This document shows, in pieces, positions 38,368 through 49,135 of a stretch of 64,000 bases of DNA. The notes beneath the pieces were generated by a model. That model was not told the origin of the DNA, ran no database searches, and saw only the letters and a list, made by a program, of their open reading frames with translations. The first letter of the stretch is position 1; each line of letters begins with the position of its first letter. A program made the position numbers and the translations under genes. This stretch comes from Staphylococcus roterodami (GTDB lineage Bacteria; Bacillota; Bacilli; Staphylococcales; Staphylococcaceae): contig CP092781.1 of assembly GCA_022493055.1 (NCBI GenBank), positions 868,001 to 932,000 on the forward strand. The letters run 5' to 3'.

Positions 38368-38700
38368 GTTAATCCTTCTTTCTATATAGAGAAATTAAAT
38401 TACATTTACCTAGAAATAAAATTACGTATGCCTCAATAATTATCATTAGTATAACTTTCTTAAAGTTAATGACTATCATGTGAAACGCTCTTTAAATAAT
38501 TCTACTAATTTGTTTACTTCATTCACGTTAATTCATTAAACCAAGTCATATTTGAATCTTTCTTAAAAAGCCATTTTAGTTACTATTAATAAAAGTATTA
38601 TATATAATGAATTTTATATGGTTTATTAAACTTGAACGTCGGGAATTAAGTAACTACAACAAAAATAAAAATAAGATATGACAATAAGGAGATAACTCGC
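38368..38700. other. AT-rich intergenic region
   Basis: No supported gene. It holds the divergent promoter region between the broken membrane gene and the CNNM gene; no recognisable operator or hairpin stands out. Confidence 0.4.
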
Positions 38701-39741
38701 GTGATCATTGCCATAATTATATTGATATTTATTTCGTTTTTCTTTTCAGGAAGTGAGACAGCATTAACAGCTGCAAATAAAACCAAATTTAAAACAGAAG
38801 CTGACAAAGGTGATAAAAAAGCGAAGGGGATTGTAGGGTTACTTGAAAAACCAAGTGAGTTTATTACAACAATTTTAATAGGGAATAATGTCGCAAATAT
38901 ATTGCTACCAACACTTGTAACTATTATGGCATTACGCTGGGGTATCAGTGTTGGAATTGCATCAGCTGTCTTAACTGTTGTTATTATTTTGATTTCTGAA
39001 GTGATTCCAAAGTCTGTAGCAGCAACATTTCCAGACAAAATAACGAGACTTGTATATCCGGTCATCAATATTTGTGTGTTTGTATTTCGTCCAATTACAC
39101 TACTTTTAAATAAATTAACAGACAGTATTAATCGAAATTTATCAAAAGGACAACCACAAGAACATCAATTTTCTAAAGAAGAGTTTAAAACGATGTTAGC
39201 AATTGCAGGTCACGAAGGTGCTTTAAATAAAATTGAGACAAAAAGGCTAAATGGTGTTATTAATTTTGAAAATTTAAAAGTAAAAGATGTCGACACAACA
39301 CCAAGAGTTAATGTGACTGCATTTGCATCAAATGCGACATATGAAGAAGTTTATGAAACGGTTATGAATAAACCATACACAAGATATCCGGTGTATGAAG
39401 GTGATATAGATAATATCATTGGCGTGTTTCATTCTAAATATTTATTGGCTTGGAGTAATAATAAAGAAAATCAAATTACAGACTATTCAGCTAAACCATT
39501 ATTTGTAAATGAACATAACAAAGCGGAATGGGTATTACGTAAGATGACAATTTCAAGAAAACATTTAGCAATTGTATTAGACGAATTTGGTGGAACTGAG
39601 GCAATTGTGTCACATGAGGATTTAATTGAAGAATTGTTAGGTATGGAAATTGAGGACGAGATGGATAAAAAAGAAAAAGAAAAACTTTTTCAACAACAAA
39701 TTCAATATCAACAGCGGAAAAAGCACAACATTTCAATCTAA
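38701..39741 (+). CDS. CNNM/CorC-family membrane protein with CBS domains
   Basis: A 346-residue protein: an N-terminal DUF21 domain with three to four membrane helices (residues about 1-130, including [20 protein letters not shown]), a linker, and a CBS pair (about 190-320). The acidic/basic C-terminus ends soon after, so it lacks the CorC_HlyC domain of longer homologues. CNNM proteins act in magnesium homeostasis; S. aureus has two, MpfA and a second, and this may be the second (MpfB), from memory. GTG start after AAGGAG. Confidence 0.8.
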   Translation: MIIAIIILIFISFFFSGSETALTAANKTKFKTEADKGDKKAKGIVGLLEKPSEFITTILIGNNVANILLPTLVTIMALRWGISVGIASAVLTVVIILISEVIPKSVAATFPDKITRLVYPVINICVFVFRPITLLLNKLTDSINRNLSKGQPQEHQFSKEEFKTMLAIAGHEGALNKIETKRLNGVINFENLKVKDVDTTPRVNVTAFASNATYEEVYETVMNKPYTRYPVYEGDIDNIIGVFHSKYLLAWSNNKENQITDYSAKPLFVNEHNKAEWVLRKMTISRKHLAIVLDEFGGTEAIVSHEDLIEELLGMEIEDEMDKKEKEKLFQQQIQYQQRKKHNISI

Positions 39742-39754
39742 GGAGCGAACAACT

Positions 39755-40822
39755 ATGTGGAATATGAACCAACTTACTCAAATGTTAAATATTAAATATC
39801 CAATTATACAAGCTGGTATGGCGGGTAGCACTACACCACAACTAGTAGCATCTGTAAGTAATAGTGGTGGATTAGGAACAATTGGTGCAGGTTATTTTAA
39901 TACGAAACAGCTAGAAGAAGAAATAGATCGAGTAAGAGAATTAACTAAAAATGCCTTTGGTGTGAATATTTTTGTACCAAGTCACCAATCATATTCTAGT
40001 TCGCAAATTGAAAACATGAATGCCTGGTTAAAACCTTATAGACGTGCATTGCATTTAGAAGAACCGGTTGTAAAAATTACGGAAGAACAACAATTTAAAT
40101 GTCATATAGATACGATAATTGAAAAACAAGTACCTGTTTGCTGTTTTACTTTTGGAATTCCTAGTGAAAAAATTATAAATAGATTGAAAGAAGCGGATAT
40201 TAAACTTGTTGGGACAGCAACATGTGTTGATGAAGCTATCGCGAACGAAAAAGCCGGTATGGATGCTATCGTAGCACAAGGTAGTGAAGCAGGTGGGCAT
40301 CGAGGTTCATTTTTAAAAACTCAAAAACAAGTCCCTATGATTGGAACGATATCACTTGTACCTCAAATTGTAGACGCTGTGACTATACCAGTCATCGCTG
40401 CAGGCGGTATTATGGATGGCAGAGGAATTCTTGCGAGTATTATTTTAGGTGCTGAAGGTGTACAAATGGGAACTGCATTTTTAACATCACAAGATAGTAA
40501 AGCATCCAAACTTTTACGAGACGCAATTATAAATAGTAAAGAAACGGATACCGTTGTAACAAAAGCATTCAGTGGAAAACTTGCACGTGGCATCAACAAT
40601 AGGTTTATCGAAGAAATGTCTCAATTTGAAGGCGATATCCCTGACTACCCAATACAAAATGAACTAACAAGCAGCATAAGAAAAGCCGCAGCAAACATTG
40701 GCGACAAAGAGTTAACGCATATGTGGAGTGGACAAAGTCCGCGACTAGCAACTACACACCCTGCCAACACCATCATGTCGAACCTAATTAATCAAATAAA
40801 TCAAATTATGCAATATAAATAA
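39755..40822 (+). CDS. Nitronate monooxygenase family protein
   Basis: A 355-residue FMN-binding TIM barrel of the 2-nitropropane dioxygenase family. The N-terminal PIIQAGMAG, the central [10 protein letters not shown] motif and the phosphate-binding [10 protein letters not shown] near residue 215 are all present. It oxidises nitronates such as propionate-3-nitronate with oxygen. An open frame continues upstream to 39650 inside the CNNM gene, but AAGGAGCG marks the ATG at 39755. Only 13 bases follow the CNNM stop, so the two share a transcript. Confidence 0.9.
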   Translation: MWNMNQLTQMLNIKYPIIQAGMAGSTTPQLVASVSNSGGLGTIGAGYFNTKQLEEEIDRVRELTKNAFGVNIFVPSHQSYSSSQIENMNAWLKPYRRALHLEEPVVKITEEQQFKCHIDTIIEKQVPVCCFTFGIPSEKIINRLKEADIKLVGTATCVDEAIANEKAGMDAIVAQGSEAGGHRGSFLKTQKQVPMIGTISLVPQIVDAVTIPVIAAGGIMDGRGILASIILGAEGVQMGTAFLTSQDSKASKLLRDAIINSKETDTVVTKAFSGKLARGINNRFIEEMSQFEGDIPDYPIQNELTSSIRKAAANIGDKELTHMWSGQSPRLATTHPANTIMSNLINQINQIMQYK

Positions 40823-40828
40823 ACGACC

Positions 40829-40897
40829 GCAATCCACAAAACCACAAGCGCCCGATATACAATTTTAGCGCTTGTCAATTTGGTGGATTGCTTTTTT
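40829..40897 (+). terminator. Long terminator after the nitronate monooxygenase gene
   Basis: GCAATCCAC / GTGGATTGC as the base, AAGCGC/GCGCTT as an inner stem, and six T afterwards. Confidence 0.85.
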
Positions 40898-40904
40898 ATT
40901 TTAC

Positions 40905-41330
40905 AAATCAAATCAAACGAAAGCATCGATCTGAAGTTCAACGCAATGAGCAAAAGGAACGAAAGCATCGTGCTAAAGTTCGCTGGAATGATTGTGATTA
41001 AACGTAATCATCAAGATGCGGCTCGCCGCAAAGAGCAAAAGAAACAAAATCATAAGGGTGCAGCTCGCTGCAAAAAGCAAAAAGAAGTTCAATGATAAGA
41101 ATATGGAGAATCGCTATCATCAAGATGCAGCTCGCCCCAAAGAGCAAAAGAAACAAAATCATCAAGATGCGGCTCGCCGCAAAGAGCAAAACATAATCAT
41201 CAATCTGAAGTTCAACGCAATGAGCAAATCGAAGTACATTGATATGAATATGGAAAATCGCAATTAGCAAATCAAACTTCAATGATAAGAATATAAACAA
41301 GCGAAATAGTCAAAATGAAGTTCGCTGAAA
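40905..41330. repeat. Block of interspersed 40-45 base repeats
   Basis: A unit built around CATCAAGATGCGGCTCGCCG and CAAAGAGCAAAAGAAACAAA occurs about four times, starting near 41007, 41050 (diverged), 41115 and 41160. A second unit, CTGAAGTTCAACGCAATGAG, occurs near 40931 and 41206. Most main units carry the small palindrome GCGGC-TC-GCCGC. Short open frames exist on both strands, but they are by-products of the repeat: all lack ribosome-binding sites. Confidence 0.8.
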
Positions 41331-41375
41331 TGATTATATTAAAACTTATATGGTATGATGACAGTGGTGATATAA

Positions 41376-42224
41376 ATGATAAACATCGGATTGACAGGTT
41401 GGGGTGATCATTATTCATTATATGAAGATTTAGAACGCCAAACCGATAAACTTAAAACATATGCTGGACATTTTCCGGTTGTCGAATTAGATGCTACATA
41501 TTATGCGATACAACCAGAAAGAAATATATTGAAATGGATAAAAGAAACACCTGATACATTTGAATTTGTGGTCAAAATTCATCAAGCACTCACTTTGCAT
41601 GCTGACTACAAAACATTTGCAGACACGAGACAAGAATTATTTGAACAATTCAAGAAAATGTTAGAACCATTACAAACACATCATAAATTGGCGATGGTAT
41701 TGGTTCAATTTCCCCCTTGGTTTGATTGCAATGTACAAAATATAAAATACATTTTATATGTAAGACAACAATTACAATCATTCCCAATGTGTGTTGAATT
41801 TAGACATCAATCTTGGTTTAGTGAGGCATTTAAAGAACAAACATTGGCATTTTTAACTGAACATGAAATTATACATGCAGTAGTTGATGAGCCACAAGTA
41901 AAAGATGGTAGTATTCCGTTGGTCAATCGAATTACAAATGAAATTGCATTTGTTCGTTATCACGGAAGAAACCAATATGGTTGGACAAAAAAGGATATGT
42001 CAGACCAAGAATGGCGAGATGTACGTTATTTATATGATTATAATGAGCAAGAATTAACAGACTTAGCACAAAAGGCACAAATTCTGGAACAGAAAGCAAA
42101 GAAAGTTTATGTTATATTTAATAATAATTCTGGTGGACACGCAGCGAATAATGCTAAAACTTACCAGCAATTATTGAATATAGATTATGAAGGATTAGCA
42201 CCACAACAATTAAAATTATTTTAA
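41376..42224 (+). CDS. DUF72 family protein
   Basis: A 282-residue TIM-barrel protein of the DUF72 (YecE-like) family: INIGLTGWGDH at the N-terminus, VELDATYYAIQ near residue 37, LVQFPPWF near 108, CVEFRHQSW near 140, and RYHGRNQYGW near 200, then the C-terminal FNNNSGGHAANNA motif. Function unknown; a nucleic-acid or sugar-phosphate hydrolase has been suggested for the fold. It starts a four-gene rightward set with TSUP, metallophosphatase and lipA. Confidence 0.9.
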   Translation: MINIGLTGWGDHYSLYEDLERQTDKLKTYAGHFPVVELDATYYAIQPERNILKWIKETPDTFEFVVKIHQALTLHADYKTFADTRQELFEQFKKMLEPLQTHHKLAMVLVQFPPWFDCNVQNIKYILYVRQQLQSFPMCVEFRHQSWFSEAFKEQTLAFLTEHEIIHAVVDEPQVKDGSIPLVNRITNEIAFVRYHGRNQYGWTKKDMSDQEWRDVRYLYDYNEQELTDLAQKAQILEQKAKKVYVIFNNNSGGHAANNAKTYQQLLNIDYEGLAPQQLKLF

Positions 42225-42236
42225 GAGGCGACGACT

Positions 42237-43064
42237 ATGTTATTAACTATTACATTATTAGTTTTAATCGGAGGTTTATCAGCGATTATCGGATCAATTG
42301 TTGGCATCGGTGGCGGTATTATTATCGTTCCAACGATGGTTTATTTAGGCGTTGAACATGGATTGCTTCATGGTATTACAACGCAAGTAGCTATTGGGAC
42401 ATCATCAGTCATTCTGATTGTTACAGGACTTTCTTCATCACTTGGTTATTTGAAAACGAAACAAGTAGATATAAAAAATGGTTCCATATTTTTATTTGGT
42501 CTATTACCTGGTTCATTACTCGGTTCATTTATTAGTAGATATTTGACGTTAGAGTCTTTTAATCTATACTTTGGTATATTTTTAATATTTGTTGCTATTT
42601 TATTAATGGTTAGACATAAGATAAAACCCTTTAAAATATTTGATAAACCAAAATATCAAAAGACATATGTAGATGCTAAAGGTAAAACATATCATTACAG
42701 CGTTCCGCCTTTATTTGCGTTTATTACGACATTTTTAATTGGTATATTGACTGGTTTATTCGGTATTGGTGGCGGTGCACTTATGGCACCATTGATGCTT
42801 ATTGTATTCAGATTTCCGCCACATGTTGCAGTTGGAACAAGTATGATGATGATTTTCTTTTCAAGTGTGATGAGTTCTATCGGACACATTGCACAAGGTC
42901 ATGTTGCTTGGGGATATGCAATTATTTTAATTATTTCAAGCTACTTTGGTGCGAAAATTGGTGTGAAAGTAAATCAATCAATAAAGTCAGACACAGTGGT
43001 AACTTTATTGAGAACAGTGATGCTATTACTAGGTATATATTTAATTATTCGTGCATTAATATAA
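42237..43064 (+). CDS. TSUP/TauE-SafE family permease
   Basis: A 275-residue membrane protein with about eight helices arranged as two repeats, each beginning with a GIGGGIIIVPTMV-type motif (near residue 21) and GIGGGALMAPLML (near residue 177). The family exports sulfite, sulfoacetate or other organosulfur anions. Substrate unknown here, although sulfur metabolism is a theme of the region. Twelve bases after the DUF72 gene; GAGGCGA ribosome-binding site. Confidence 0.85.
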   Translation: MLLTITLLVLIGGLSAIIGSIVGIGGGIIIVPTMVYLGVEHGLLHGITTQVAIGTSSVILIVTGLSSSLGYLKTKQVDIKNGSIFLFGLLPGSLLGSFISRYLTLESFNLYFGIFLIFVAILLMVRHKIKPFKIFDKPKYQKTYVDAKGKTYHYSVPPLFAFITTFLIGILTGLFGIGGGALMAPLMLIVFRFPPHVAVGTSMMMIFFSSVMSSIGHIAQGHVAWGYAIILIISSYFGAKIGVKVNQSIKSDTVVTLLRTVMLLLGIYLIIRALI

Positions 43065-43091
43065 CATCATTTTTAAAAGGAGGACATCAAC

Positions 43092-44411
43092 ATGCAGTTA
43101 ACAATTTATCATACTAACGATATTCATAGTCATCTGCATGAATATGAGCGTATTAAAGCATATATGGCAGAACATAGGCCACGACTTAACCATCCTTCTT
43201 TATATGTTGATTTAGGCGATCATGTAGATTTATCTGCACCTATAACTGAAGCTACTTTAGGAAAAAAGAATGTGTCGTTATTAAATGAAGCACATTGTGA
43301 TGTGGCTACTATTGGTAACAATGAAGGTATGACTATTTCTCATGAAGCGTTGAATCATTTATATGATGATGCTCGTTTTAAAGTGACATGTAGTAATGTG
43401 ATTGATGAATCAGGACATTTACCTAATAATATTGTTTCTTCATATATTAAAGATATAGAAGGCACAAAAATTTTATTCGTCGCAGCAACAGCACCGTTCA
43501 CACCATTTTATCGCGCGCTAAATTGGATTGTAACGGATCCTTTAGAAGCAATAAAAGAAGAAGTTGAACATCAACGGGACAAATATGATGTGTTAATTAT
43601 ATTAAGTCATTGTGGGATTTTCTTTGATGAGACTTTATGTCAAGAATTGCCTGAGATTGATGTAATATTTGGTAGTCATACCCACCATTATTTTGAACAT
43701 GGTGAAATGAATAATGGGGTACTTATGGCAGCTGCTGGAAAATATGGAAATTATATTGGAGAAGTTAATTTAACCATTGAGGAAAATAAAGTTGTTAGCA
43801 AATCTGCAACAATCATTCCTTTAGAGAATTTACCTCAAGTTACAATATCATTTGATGAAGAAGGAAAAGCTTTAATGTCAACACCTGTCATTGAACATCC
43901 AGTTGTATTAAAGCGAGGATTGAATCATATAACTGAGGCTGGATATTTACTAGCACAAAGTGTTTGCGAGTATACGCATGCGCAATGTGCAATTATCAAT
44001 GCTGGTTTACTTGTTAAAGATATTGAAAAAGATTTAGTGACAGACTATGACATTCATCAAATGTTACCGCATCCGATTAATATGGTGAGAGTTAGACTTT
44101 CAGGTTTAAAATTAAAAGAGATTATTGAGAAAAGTAATAAACAAGAATATATGTATGAACATGCGCAAGGTTTAGGATTTAGAGGCAATATATTTGGTGG
44201 CTATATACTTTATAATTTAGGGTATATTCAATCTACAGGGAAGTTTTATATAAATGGACAAGAAATTGAAGATGACCAACTTTATGTTTTAGGTACAATC
44301 GATATGTACACATTTGGCCGTTATTTCCCTTCATTAAAAGAATTACCTAAAGAGTATTTAATGCCAGAGTTTTTAAGAGATATTTTTAAAGAAAAGTTAT
44401 TGGAATATTAA
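43092..44411 (+). CDS. Cytoplasmic 5'-nucleotidase-like metallophosphatase (YunD-like)
   Basis: A 439-residue two-domain protein. The calcineurin-type metallophosphatase domain has [29 protein letters not shown] and GSHTHHYF metal motifs. The C-terminal 5'-nucleotidase domain has the [10 protein letters not shown] substrate region. It lacks a signal peptide, unlike exported UshA/AdsA, so it probably acts in the cytoplasm on nucleotides, as B. subtilis YunD does. AGGAGG ribosome-binding site. Directly upstream of lipA as in other staphylococci. Confidence 0.85.
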
Positions 44412-44494
44412 AAAGTAAGATTATTAGATTTTCATTTGTCATGAATTTCGATATAATGTTTAAAGATACACTTAACAGGAGGGTATGTGTTGTT

Positions 44495-45412
44495 ATGGCG
44501 ACAAAAAACGAGGAAATATTACGTAAACCGGATTGGTTAAAGATAAAATTAAATACCAACGAAAACTATACAGGACTTAAGAAGATGATGAGGGAAAAGA
44601 ATCTTAACACTGTATGTGAAGAAGCTAAGTGTCCTAATATTCACGAATGTTGGGGCGCACGTCGTACTGCGACATTTATGATTTTAGGTGCCGTTTGTAC
44701 AAGAGCTTGTCGTTTTTGTGCGGTTAAGACAGGTTTACCTAATGAACTTGATTTAAATGAGCCTGAACGTGTAGCTGAATCAGTTGAATTAATGAACTTG
44801 AAACATGTTGTTATTACTGCTGTTGCACGTGATGACTTAAGAGATGCTGGTTCTAATGTTTATGCTGAGACAGTACGTAAAGTTAGAGAAAGAAATCCAT
44901 TTACTACGATTGAAATTTTACCGTCAGATATGGGTGGAGACTACGATGCATTAGAAACATTAATGGCATCCAGACCCGACATTTTAAACCATAATATTGA
45001 AACTGTTCGTCGATTAACACCAAGAGTGCGTGCACGTGCGACTTACGATAGAACATTAGAGTTTTTACGTCGCTCTAAAGAATTACAACCAGATATCCCA
45101 ACGAAATCAAGTATTATGGTTGGATTAGGTGAAACTATAGAAGAAATTTATGAAACTATGGATGATTTACGTGCGAATGATGTTGATATTTTAACAATTG
45201 GACAATATCTACAACCATCACGTAAGCATTTAAAAGTTCAAAAATATTATACGCCTTTAGAGTTTGGTAAATTAAGAAAAGTGGCAATGGATAAAGGATT
45301 TAAACATTGCCAAGCTGGTCCTTTAGTACGTAGTTCATATCATGCAGATGAACAAGTAAATGAAGCGGCTAAAGAAAAGCAACGCCAAGGTGAGGCACAG
45401 TTAAATAGTTAA
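44495..45412 (+). CDS. lipA: Lipoyl synthase
   Basis: A radical-SAM enzyme of 305 residues that inserts two sulfur atoms into octanoyl groups, mainly on GcvH. The radical-SAM cluster motif is CTRACRFC near residue 71, the auxiliary cluster cysteines lie in [12 protein letters not shown] near 41-52, and the C-terminal RSSY motif is VRSSYHAD. The frame extends to ATG 44441, but the recognised N-terminus MATKNEE starts at 44495, with GGAGGG further upstream at a long spacing. The auxiliary cluster is consumed in catalysis, which ties it to Nfu and Suf in this window. Confidence 0.95.
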
Positions 45413-45434
45413 TATTTAACCATTAATAAGACAT

Positions 45435-45518
45435 AAAGGCTTAGTTTGTACATATCGAACGTGTTATAAGAAGTGTTTTCTATTTTTATGTAACACATAG
45501 AGTATAAACTGAGCCTTT
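45435..45518 (+). terminator. Long inverted repeat after lipA
   Basis: AAAGGCTTAGTTT and AAACTGAGCCTTT pair across about 58 bases with inner complementary words (ATCGAACG, GTGTT). It ends just before the yutD-like gene. Confidence 0.6.
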
Positions 45519-45542
45519 CATTGTCATAGATAGGTGAAGAAT

Positions 45543-45926
45543 TTGATAAAAGTAGATCAACATTACTTTGAATTAATTGAAAATTATCGAGAATGCTTTA
45601 ATGAAGAACAATTTATCGCTCGATATTCTGATATCTTAGATAAATATGATTATATCGTTGGTGATTATGGCTATGATCAATTGAGGTTAAAAGGTTTTTA
45701 TAAAGATTCAAATAAGAAAGCTGAGATGAGTAAACGTTTTTCAAATATTCAAGATTATATATTTGAGTATTGTAACTTTGGCTGTCCTTATTTTGTATTG
45801 AGACATTTATCAAAACAAGAAGTTAAAAAGTTAATCGAAGAATATGATCAACCAGATGTTATAGATGAAGAAAATAAACTTCAAGATGTAAAAATTAAAC
45901 CAACCATTCAAGATGCTGAGCATTAA
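45543..45926 (+). CDS. YutD-family protein (DUF1027)
   Basis: About 127 residues with the YutD pattern: FELIENYRECFNEEQF, then YDYIVGDYGYDQLRLKGFY, and EYCNFGCPYFVLR near residue 85. Function unknown; conserved next to lipA in Bacillales. Start is unclear: GTG 45534 or TTG 45543; the AGGTG sequence fits the TTG better. The acidic C-terminal tail is variable. Confidence 0.85.
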   Translation: MIKVDQHYFELIENYRECFNEEQFIARYSDILDKYDYIVGDYGYDQLRLKGFYKDSNKKAEMSKRFSNIQDYIFEYCNFGCPYFVLRHLSKQEVKKLIEEYDQPDVIDEENKLQDVKIKPTIQDAEH

Positions 45927-45928
45927 TA

Positions 45929-46000
45929 AAACCCTTAACTAGATTGAACAAATGGAGCAATCCATGATGATATGTTCTTTTAATCTAGTTAGGGGTTTTT
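45929..46000. terminator. Bidirectional terminator
   Basis: AAAACCCTTAACTAGATT and AATCTAGTTAGGGGTTTTT form an 18-bp stem with A and T tails on both sides, placed between the convergent yutD-like and DUF3055 genes. Confidence 0.9.
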
Positions 46001-46005
46001 AATTT

Positions 46006-46272
46006 TTAATGTATAACCTCGTTTAAATATTCAGTAATTTCTTCGCCTTCATCTTGACTTACACCTAAAATATGTGCGATATATCCTTCTTCATTCAAAT
46101 CATCAGTACCAATGATTCCAAATTTATTCGTCTGCATATTAAGTACAAGTGTTTTGCCGTAATGTCTGTTTGTATGAACTAGCATTAAATCATATCGACT
46201 ATGTTCGCCGACAAAACCGACAAATTGAACTTGACTTTCTTCATTATCATCATATAAATACATATCTATCAT
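46006..46272 (-). CDS. DUF3055 family protein
   Basis: Eighty-eight residues beginning MIDMYLYDDNEES, matching DUF3055 of Bacillales (acidic start, FVGFVGEHSRYDL, then HYGKTLVLNMQTNKFGIIG). Function unknown. A longer frame reaches 46386 but overlaps the divergent yutE-like gene; AAAGGAG before the ATG at 46272 decides the start. Confidence 0.85.
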   Translation of the reverse strand: MIDMYLYDDNEESQVQFVGFVGEHSRYDLMLVHTNRHYGKTLVLNMQTNKFGIIGTDDLNEEGYIAHILGVSQDEGEEITEYLNEVIH

Positions 46273-46369
46273 TTTGTAGCGGCTCCTTTTAAAAGTAGTA
46301 AAGTTAGTATAACGACAAATGAAGTATACTGCAAAATTATGATAATATAGAGCTAAGAGGTGACAAGGA

Positions 46370-46801
46370 ATGTATTTTGTAGACAAAGATAAACTAACTC
46401 AGAAATTAACCTATTTACAAACATTAACTGATGATTATCAGGAGAGTAAAAATAATCAATATGCATTTGAACGCATTGCTCAAATGTTAATTGAATCATC
46501 AGTAGATATTGGTAACATGATCATTGACGCGTTTATTTTAAGAGATCCTGGAAATTATAAAGACGTAATAGATATTTTAGAATTAGAAAATGTTATCACT
46601 AAAGAAACGCAACAAGCGATTAATAAAACGGTAGATATCCGTAAACAATTTACTTATGACTACACTACGTTAAATATTGCGACGATAGTGCCAATGTTTG
46701 ACGAAGCATTGCCTTACTATAAACAATTCATTTCAGAAGTAACTACATTTTTGCAACAAGAAAATGTACCAGTAACAGCTTTTGGCAAAGGAGAAAATTA
46801 A
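46370..46801 (+). CDS. DUF86/HepT-like protein (YutE-like) without catalytic His
   Basis: A 143-residue helical protein of the HepT/DUF86 class. HepT toxins carry an R-x4-H-x-Y motif in the last third; the equivalent segment here reads [11 protein letters not shown], with Tyr at the His position. No MNT nucleotidyltransferase partner is adjacent. It is therefore likely a housekeeping YutE-type protein rather than an active toxin. It is two bases from the HAD phosphatase gene, as in the Bacillus yut cluster. Confidence 0.8.
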   Translation: MYFVDKDKLTQKLTYLQTLTDDYQESKNNQYAFERIAQMLIESSVDIGNMIIDAFILRDPGNYKDVIDILELENVITKETQQAINKTVDIRKQFTYDYTTLNIATIVPMFDEALPYYKQFISEVTTFLQQENVPVTAFGKGEN

Positions 46802-46803
46802 TA

Positions 46804-47583
46804 ATGAAACAATATAAAGCTTATTTAATCGACTTAGATGGAACAATGTATATGGGAACAGATGAAATTGATGGTGCAAAACAATTCATTGATTATTTAA
46901 ATGAGAAAGATATCCCGCATTTATACGTAACTAATAATTCAACGAAAACTCCAGAACAAGTAACTGAAAAATTGCGTGAAATGAATATTGACGCAAAACC
47001 TGAAGAAGTTGTAACGTCAGCACTGGCAACTGCTGAATATATTTCGGAACAATCACCAGGTGCATCAGTTTACATGTTAGGTGGAAGTGGATTGAATACT
47101 GCTTTAACAGAGGCAGGACTTGAAATTAAAGACGATGAACATGTTGATTATGTAGTCATTGGTCTTGATGAAAAAGTAACATATGAAAAGTTAGCAATTG
47201 CAACGTTAGGTGTAAGAAATGGTGCAACATTTATTTCTACAAATCCTGATGTATCAATTCCTAAAGAGCGTGGTCTATTACCTGGTAATGGGGCGATAAC
47301 TAGCGTTGTAAGTGTATCAACTGGAATTCAACCGCAGTTTATTGGTAAGCCAGAACCAATTATTATGATTAAAGCTTTAGAGATTCTGGGATTAGATAAA
47401 TCAGAAGTAGCTATGGTTGGAGATTTATATGATACAGATATTATGTCAGGTATTAATGTTGGGATGGATACGATTCATGTACAAACAGGTGTGTCTTCTT
47501 TAGAAGATGTACAAAATAAAAATGTACCACCAACATATTCATTTAAAGATTTAAATGAAACAATTGCGGAGTTAGAAAAATAA
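46804..47583 (+). CDS. HAD-IIA phosphatase (NagD/YutF family)
   Basis: A 259-residue haloacid-dehalogenase phosphatase. Motif I is [11 protein letters not shown] with nucleophile Asp near residue 9, motif II TNNST, motif III Lys in IGKPEPI, and motif [12 protein letters not shown]2-type cap lies between motifs II and III. Family members hydrolyse small phosphometabolites, nucleotides or p-nitrophenyl phosphate. The spacing to the yutE-like gene implies an operon. Confidence 0.9.
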   Translation: MKQYKAYLIDLDGTMYMGTDEIDGAKQFIDYLNEKDIPHLYVTNNSTKTPEQVTEKLREMNIDAKPEEVVTSALATAEYISEQSPGASVYMLGGSGLNTALTEAGLEIKDDEHVDYVVIGLDEKVTYEKLAIATLGVRNGATFISTNPDVSIPKERGLLPGNGAITSVVSVSTGIQPQFIGKPEPIIMIKALEILGLDKSEVAMVGDLYDTDIMSGINVGMDTIHVQTGVSSLEDVQNKNVPPTYSFKDLNETIAELEK

Positions 47584-47616
47584 TTCAAAATCATGTTACA
47601 AAGTAGGTGAGTGAAT

Positions 47617-48576
47617 TTGGTTAAAATTGTTGTTTCTAGAAAGATACCGGATAAATTCTATCAACAATTATGTGAATTAGGTGACGTTGAAATGTGGCAA
47701 GAATCTTTAGTGCCCATGCCACAACAACAATTTGAAACAGCTCTACTTGATGCAGATGCTTGCTTCATTACATTAAGTGAACAAATTAGCGCACAAACTT
47801 TAGCCAATGCACCTAAGTTAAAAGTTATTGCAAATATGGCTGTGGGATATGACAACATTGATGTTGAGAGCGCAACAGCACACGATGTTATTGTTACAAA
47901 TACGCCTGATGTATTAACTGAAACAACAGCAGAATTAGGGTTTACGTTAATGCTTGCTACAGCAAGACGCATAGTGGAAGCTGAAAAGTATATCGAAAGA
48001 AATGCATGGAAAAGCTGGGGACCTTATTTGTTGTCAGGTAAAGATGTTTATAATTCAACTGTTGGTATTTTTGGAATGGGCGATATTGGAAAAGCTTTTG
48101 CTAGAAGGTTAAAAGGATTTAATACGAATATCCTATATCATAACCGTTCTAGAAATAAAGATGCCGAGATGCAATATGACGCAACATATGTTTCTTTTGA
48201 AAAATTGTTAGCAGATAGTGATTTTATAATATGTACGGCACCGCTAACAAAAGAAACTAAATATAAATTTAATGCAGATGCGTTTAAGCAAATGAAAAAC
48301 GATGCAATATTTATTAACATTGGTAGAGGTTTGATTGTTGATGAAACTGCTTTAATAGAAGCATTAGACAATAAAGAAATATTAGCTTGTGGTTTAGATG
48401 TATTAGCAACCGAACCTATTGACCATTTGCATCCATTAATGGGTCGTGATAATGTCATCATTACACCACACATTGGAAGTGCATCTGTGATGACACGTGA
48501 TAATATGGTTCAATTATGCATTGATAACATTAAAGCGGTACTAAATCATTTATCACCACGAACACCAATTAATTAA
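47617..48576 (+). CDS. D-isomer-specific 2-hydroxyacid dehydrogenase
   Basis: About 319 residues. The NAD-binding glycine motif is GIFGMGDIGKAFARR near 150, the catalytic Arg lies in NIGRGLIVDE near 236, the Glu in ATEPIDH, and the His in ITPHIGSAS near 285. It resembles glyoxylate/hydroxypyruvate reductases more than D-lactate dehydrogenase. Start TTG 47617 is preferred because AGGTGAG is better spaced from it than from GTG 47611. It ends the yut-like operon. Confidence 0.9.
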   Translation: MVKIVVSRKIPDKFYQQLCELGDVEMWQESLVPMPQQQFETALLDADACFITLSEQISAQTLANAPKLKVIANMAVGYDNIDVESATAHDVIVTNTPDVLTETTAELGFTLMLATARRIVEAEKYIERNAWKSWGPYLLSGKDVYNSTVGIFGMGDIGKAFARRLKGFNTNILYHNRSRNKDAEMQYDATYVSFEKLLADSDFIICTAPLTKETKYKFNADAFKQMKNDAIFINIGRGLIVDETALIEALDNKEILACGLDVLATEPIDHLHPLMGRDNVIITPHIGSASVMTRDNMVQLCIDNIKAVLNHLSPRTPIN

Positions 48577-48826
48577 AAAGTATTGATTGCGTTTCAACTA
48601 ATAAATGTTGCATTCTTATTATATGTGATGATAAAAATCAATGTTGCGTTAATAAATATTCAAACTATGATTATGTTCATGGCAACGCTCGTTTAAAATT
48701 GAATCGCTAACGATGTAATTTAACTTTATGCCCTTGTGATTAATTGTTACAAATCCGGCATATTACCATTTTAAAATTGAAAATTATGGTGAGAATAATC
48801 CCACCAAAATCAACAACGAAAACAAT

Positions 48827-48867
48827 AAACTCACCATATAACTAGCTTGTGTAGATGGTGAGTTTTA
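48827..48867. terminator. Hairpin terminator before dlt
   Basis: AAACTCACCAT and ATGGTGAGTTTT pair across 17 bases, with T-rich DNA on both strands. About 250 bases after the dehydrogenase gene. Confidence 0.75.
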
Positions 48868-49020
48868 AATTTGTGACACATATAACAAAATTGTTATATA
48901 GACTGTAATTGTCTAATGTTTAAATAACCTTTAAAATGAATGATGTTCTCAACAAAGTTTACGTTTTACAATTATTGACTGATAACAACCATATACTTTG
49001 TTGAACCTATAAATTTAAAA

Positions 49021-49049
49021 TTGAATTTCATTATGAATATCGATATAAT
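49021..49049 (+). promoter_or_regulatory. dlt operon promoter
   Basis: TTGAAT (49021-49026), 17-base spacer, TATAAT (49044-49049), 86 bases before dltX. Confidence 0.75.
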
Positions 49050-49135
49050 GAATTGTAAAAAACAAATTATTAAACGTATTTTATATTGTTGAACTTTATA
49101 AAAACGTTTTTATTAAGAACTTTAAGAGGTGCATT

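Larger units (their letters stand above)
48577..49135. other. Intergenic region upstream of dlt
   Basis: No supported gene in 559 bases. It contains one hairpin terminator (48827-48867) and the dlt promoter (49021-49049). The dlt operon is known to respond to GraRS and cations, so the long leader may hold such sites, but I cannot point to them. Confidence 0.6.

Noticed and set aside
40998..41300. 100-codon minus-strand and 83-codon plus-strand open frames in the repeat block
   Set aside because: They are translations of the interspersed repeats, lack ribosome-binding sites and overlap on both strands.
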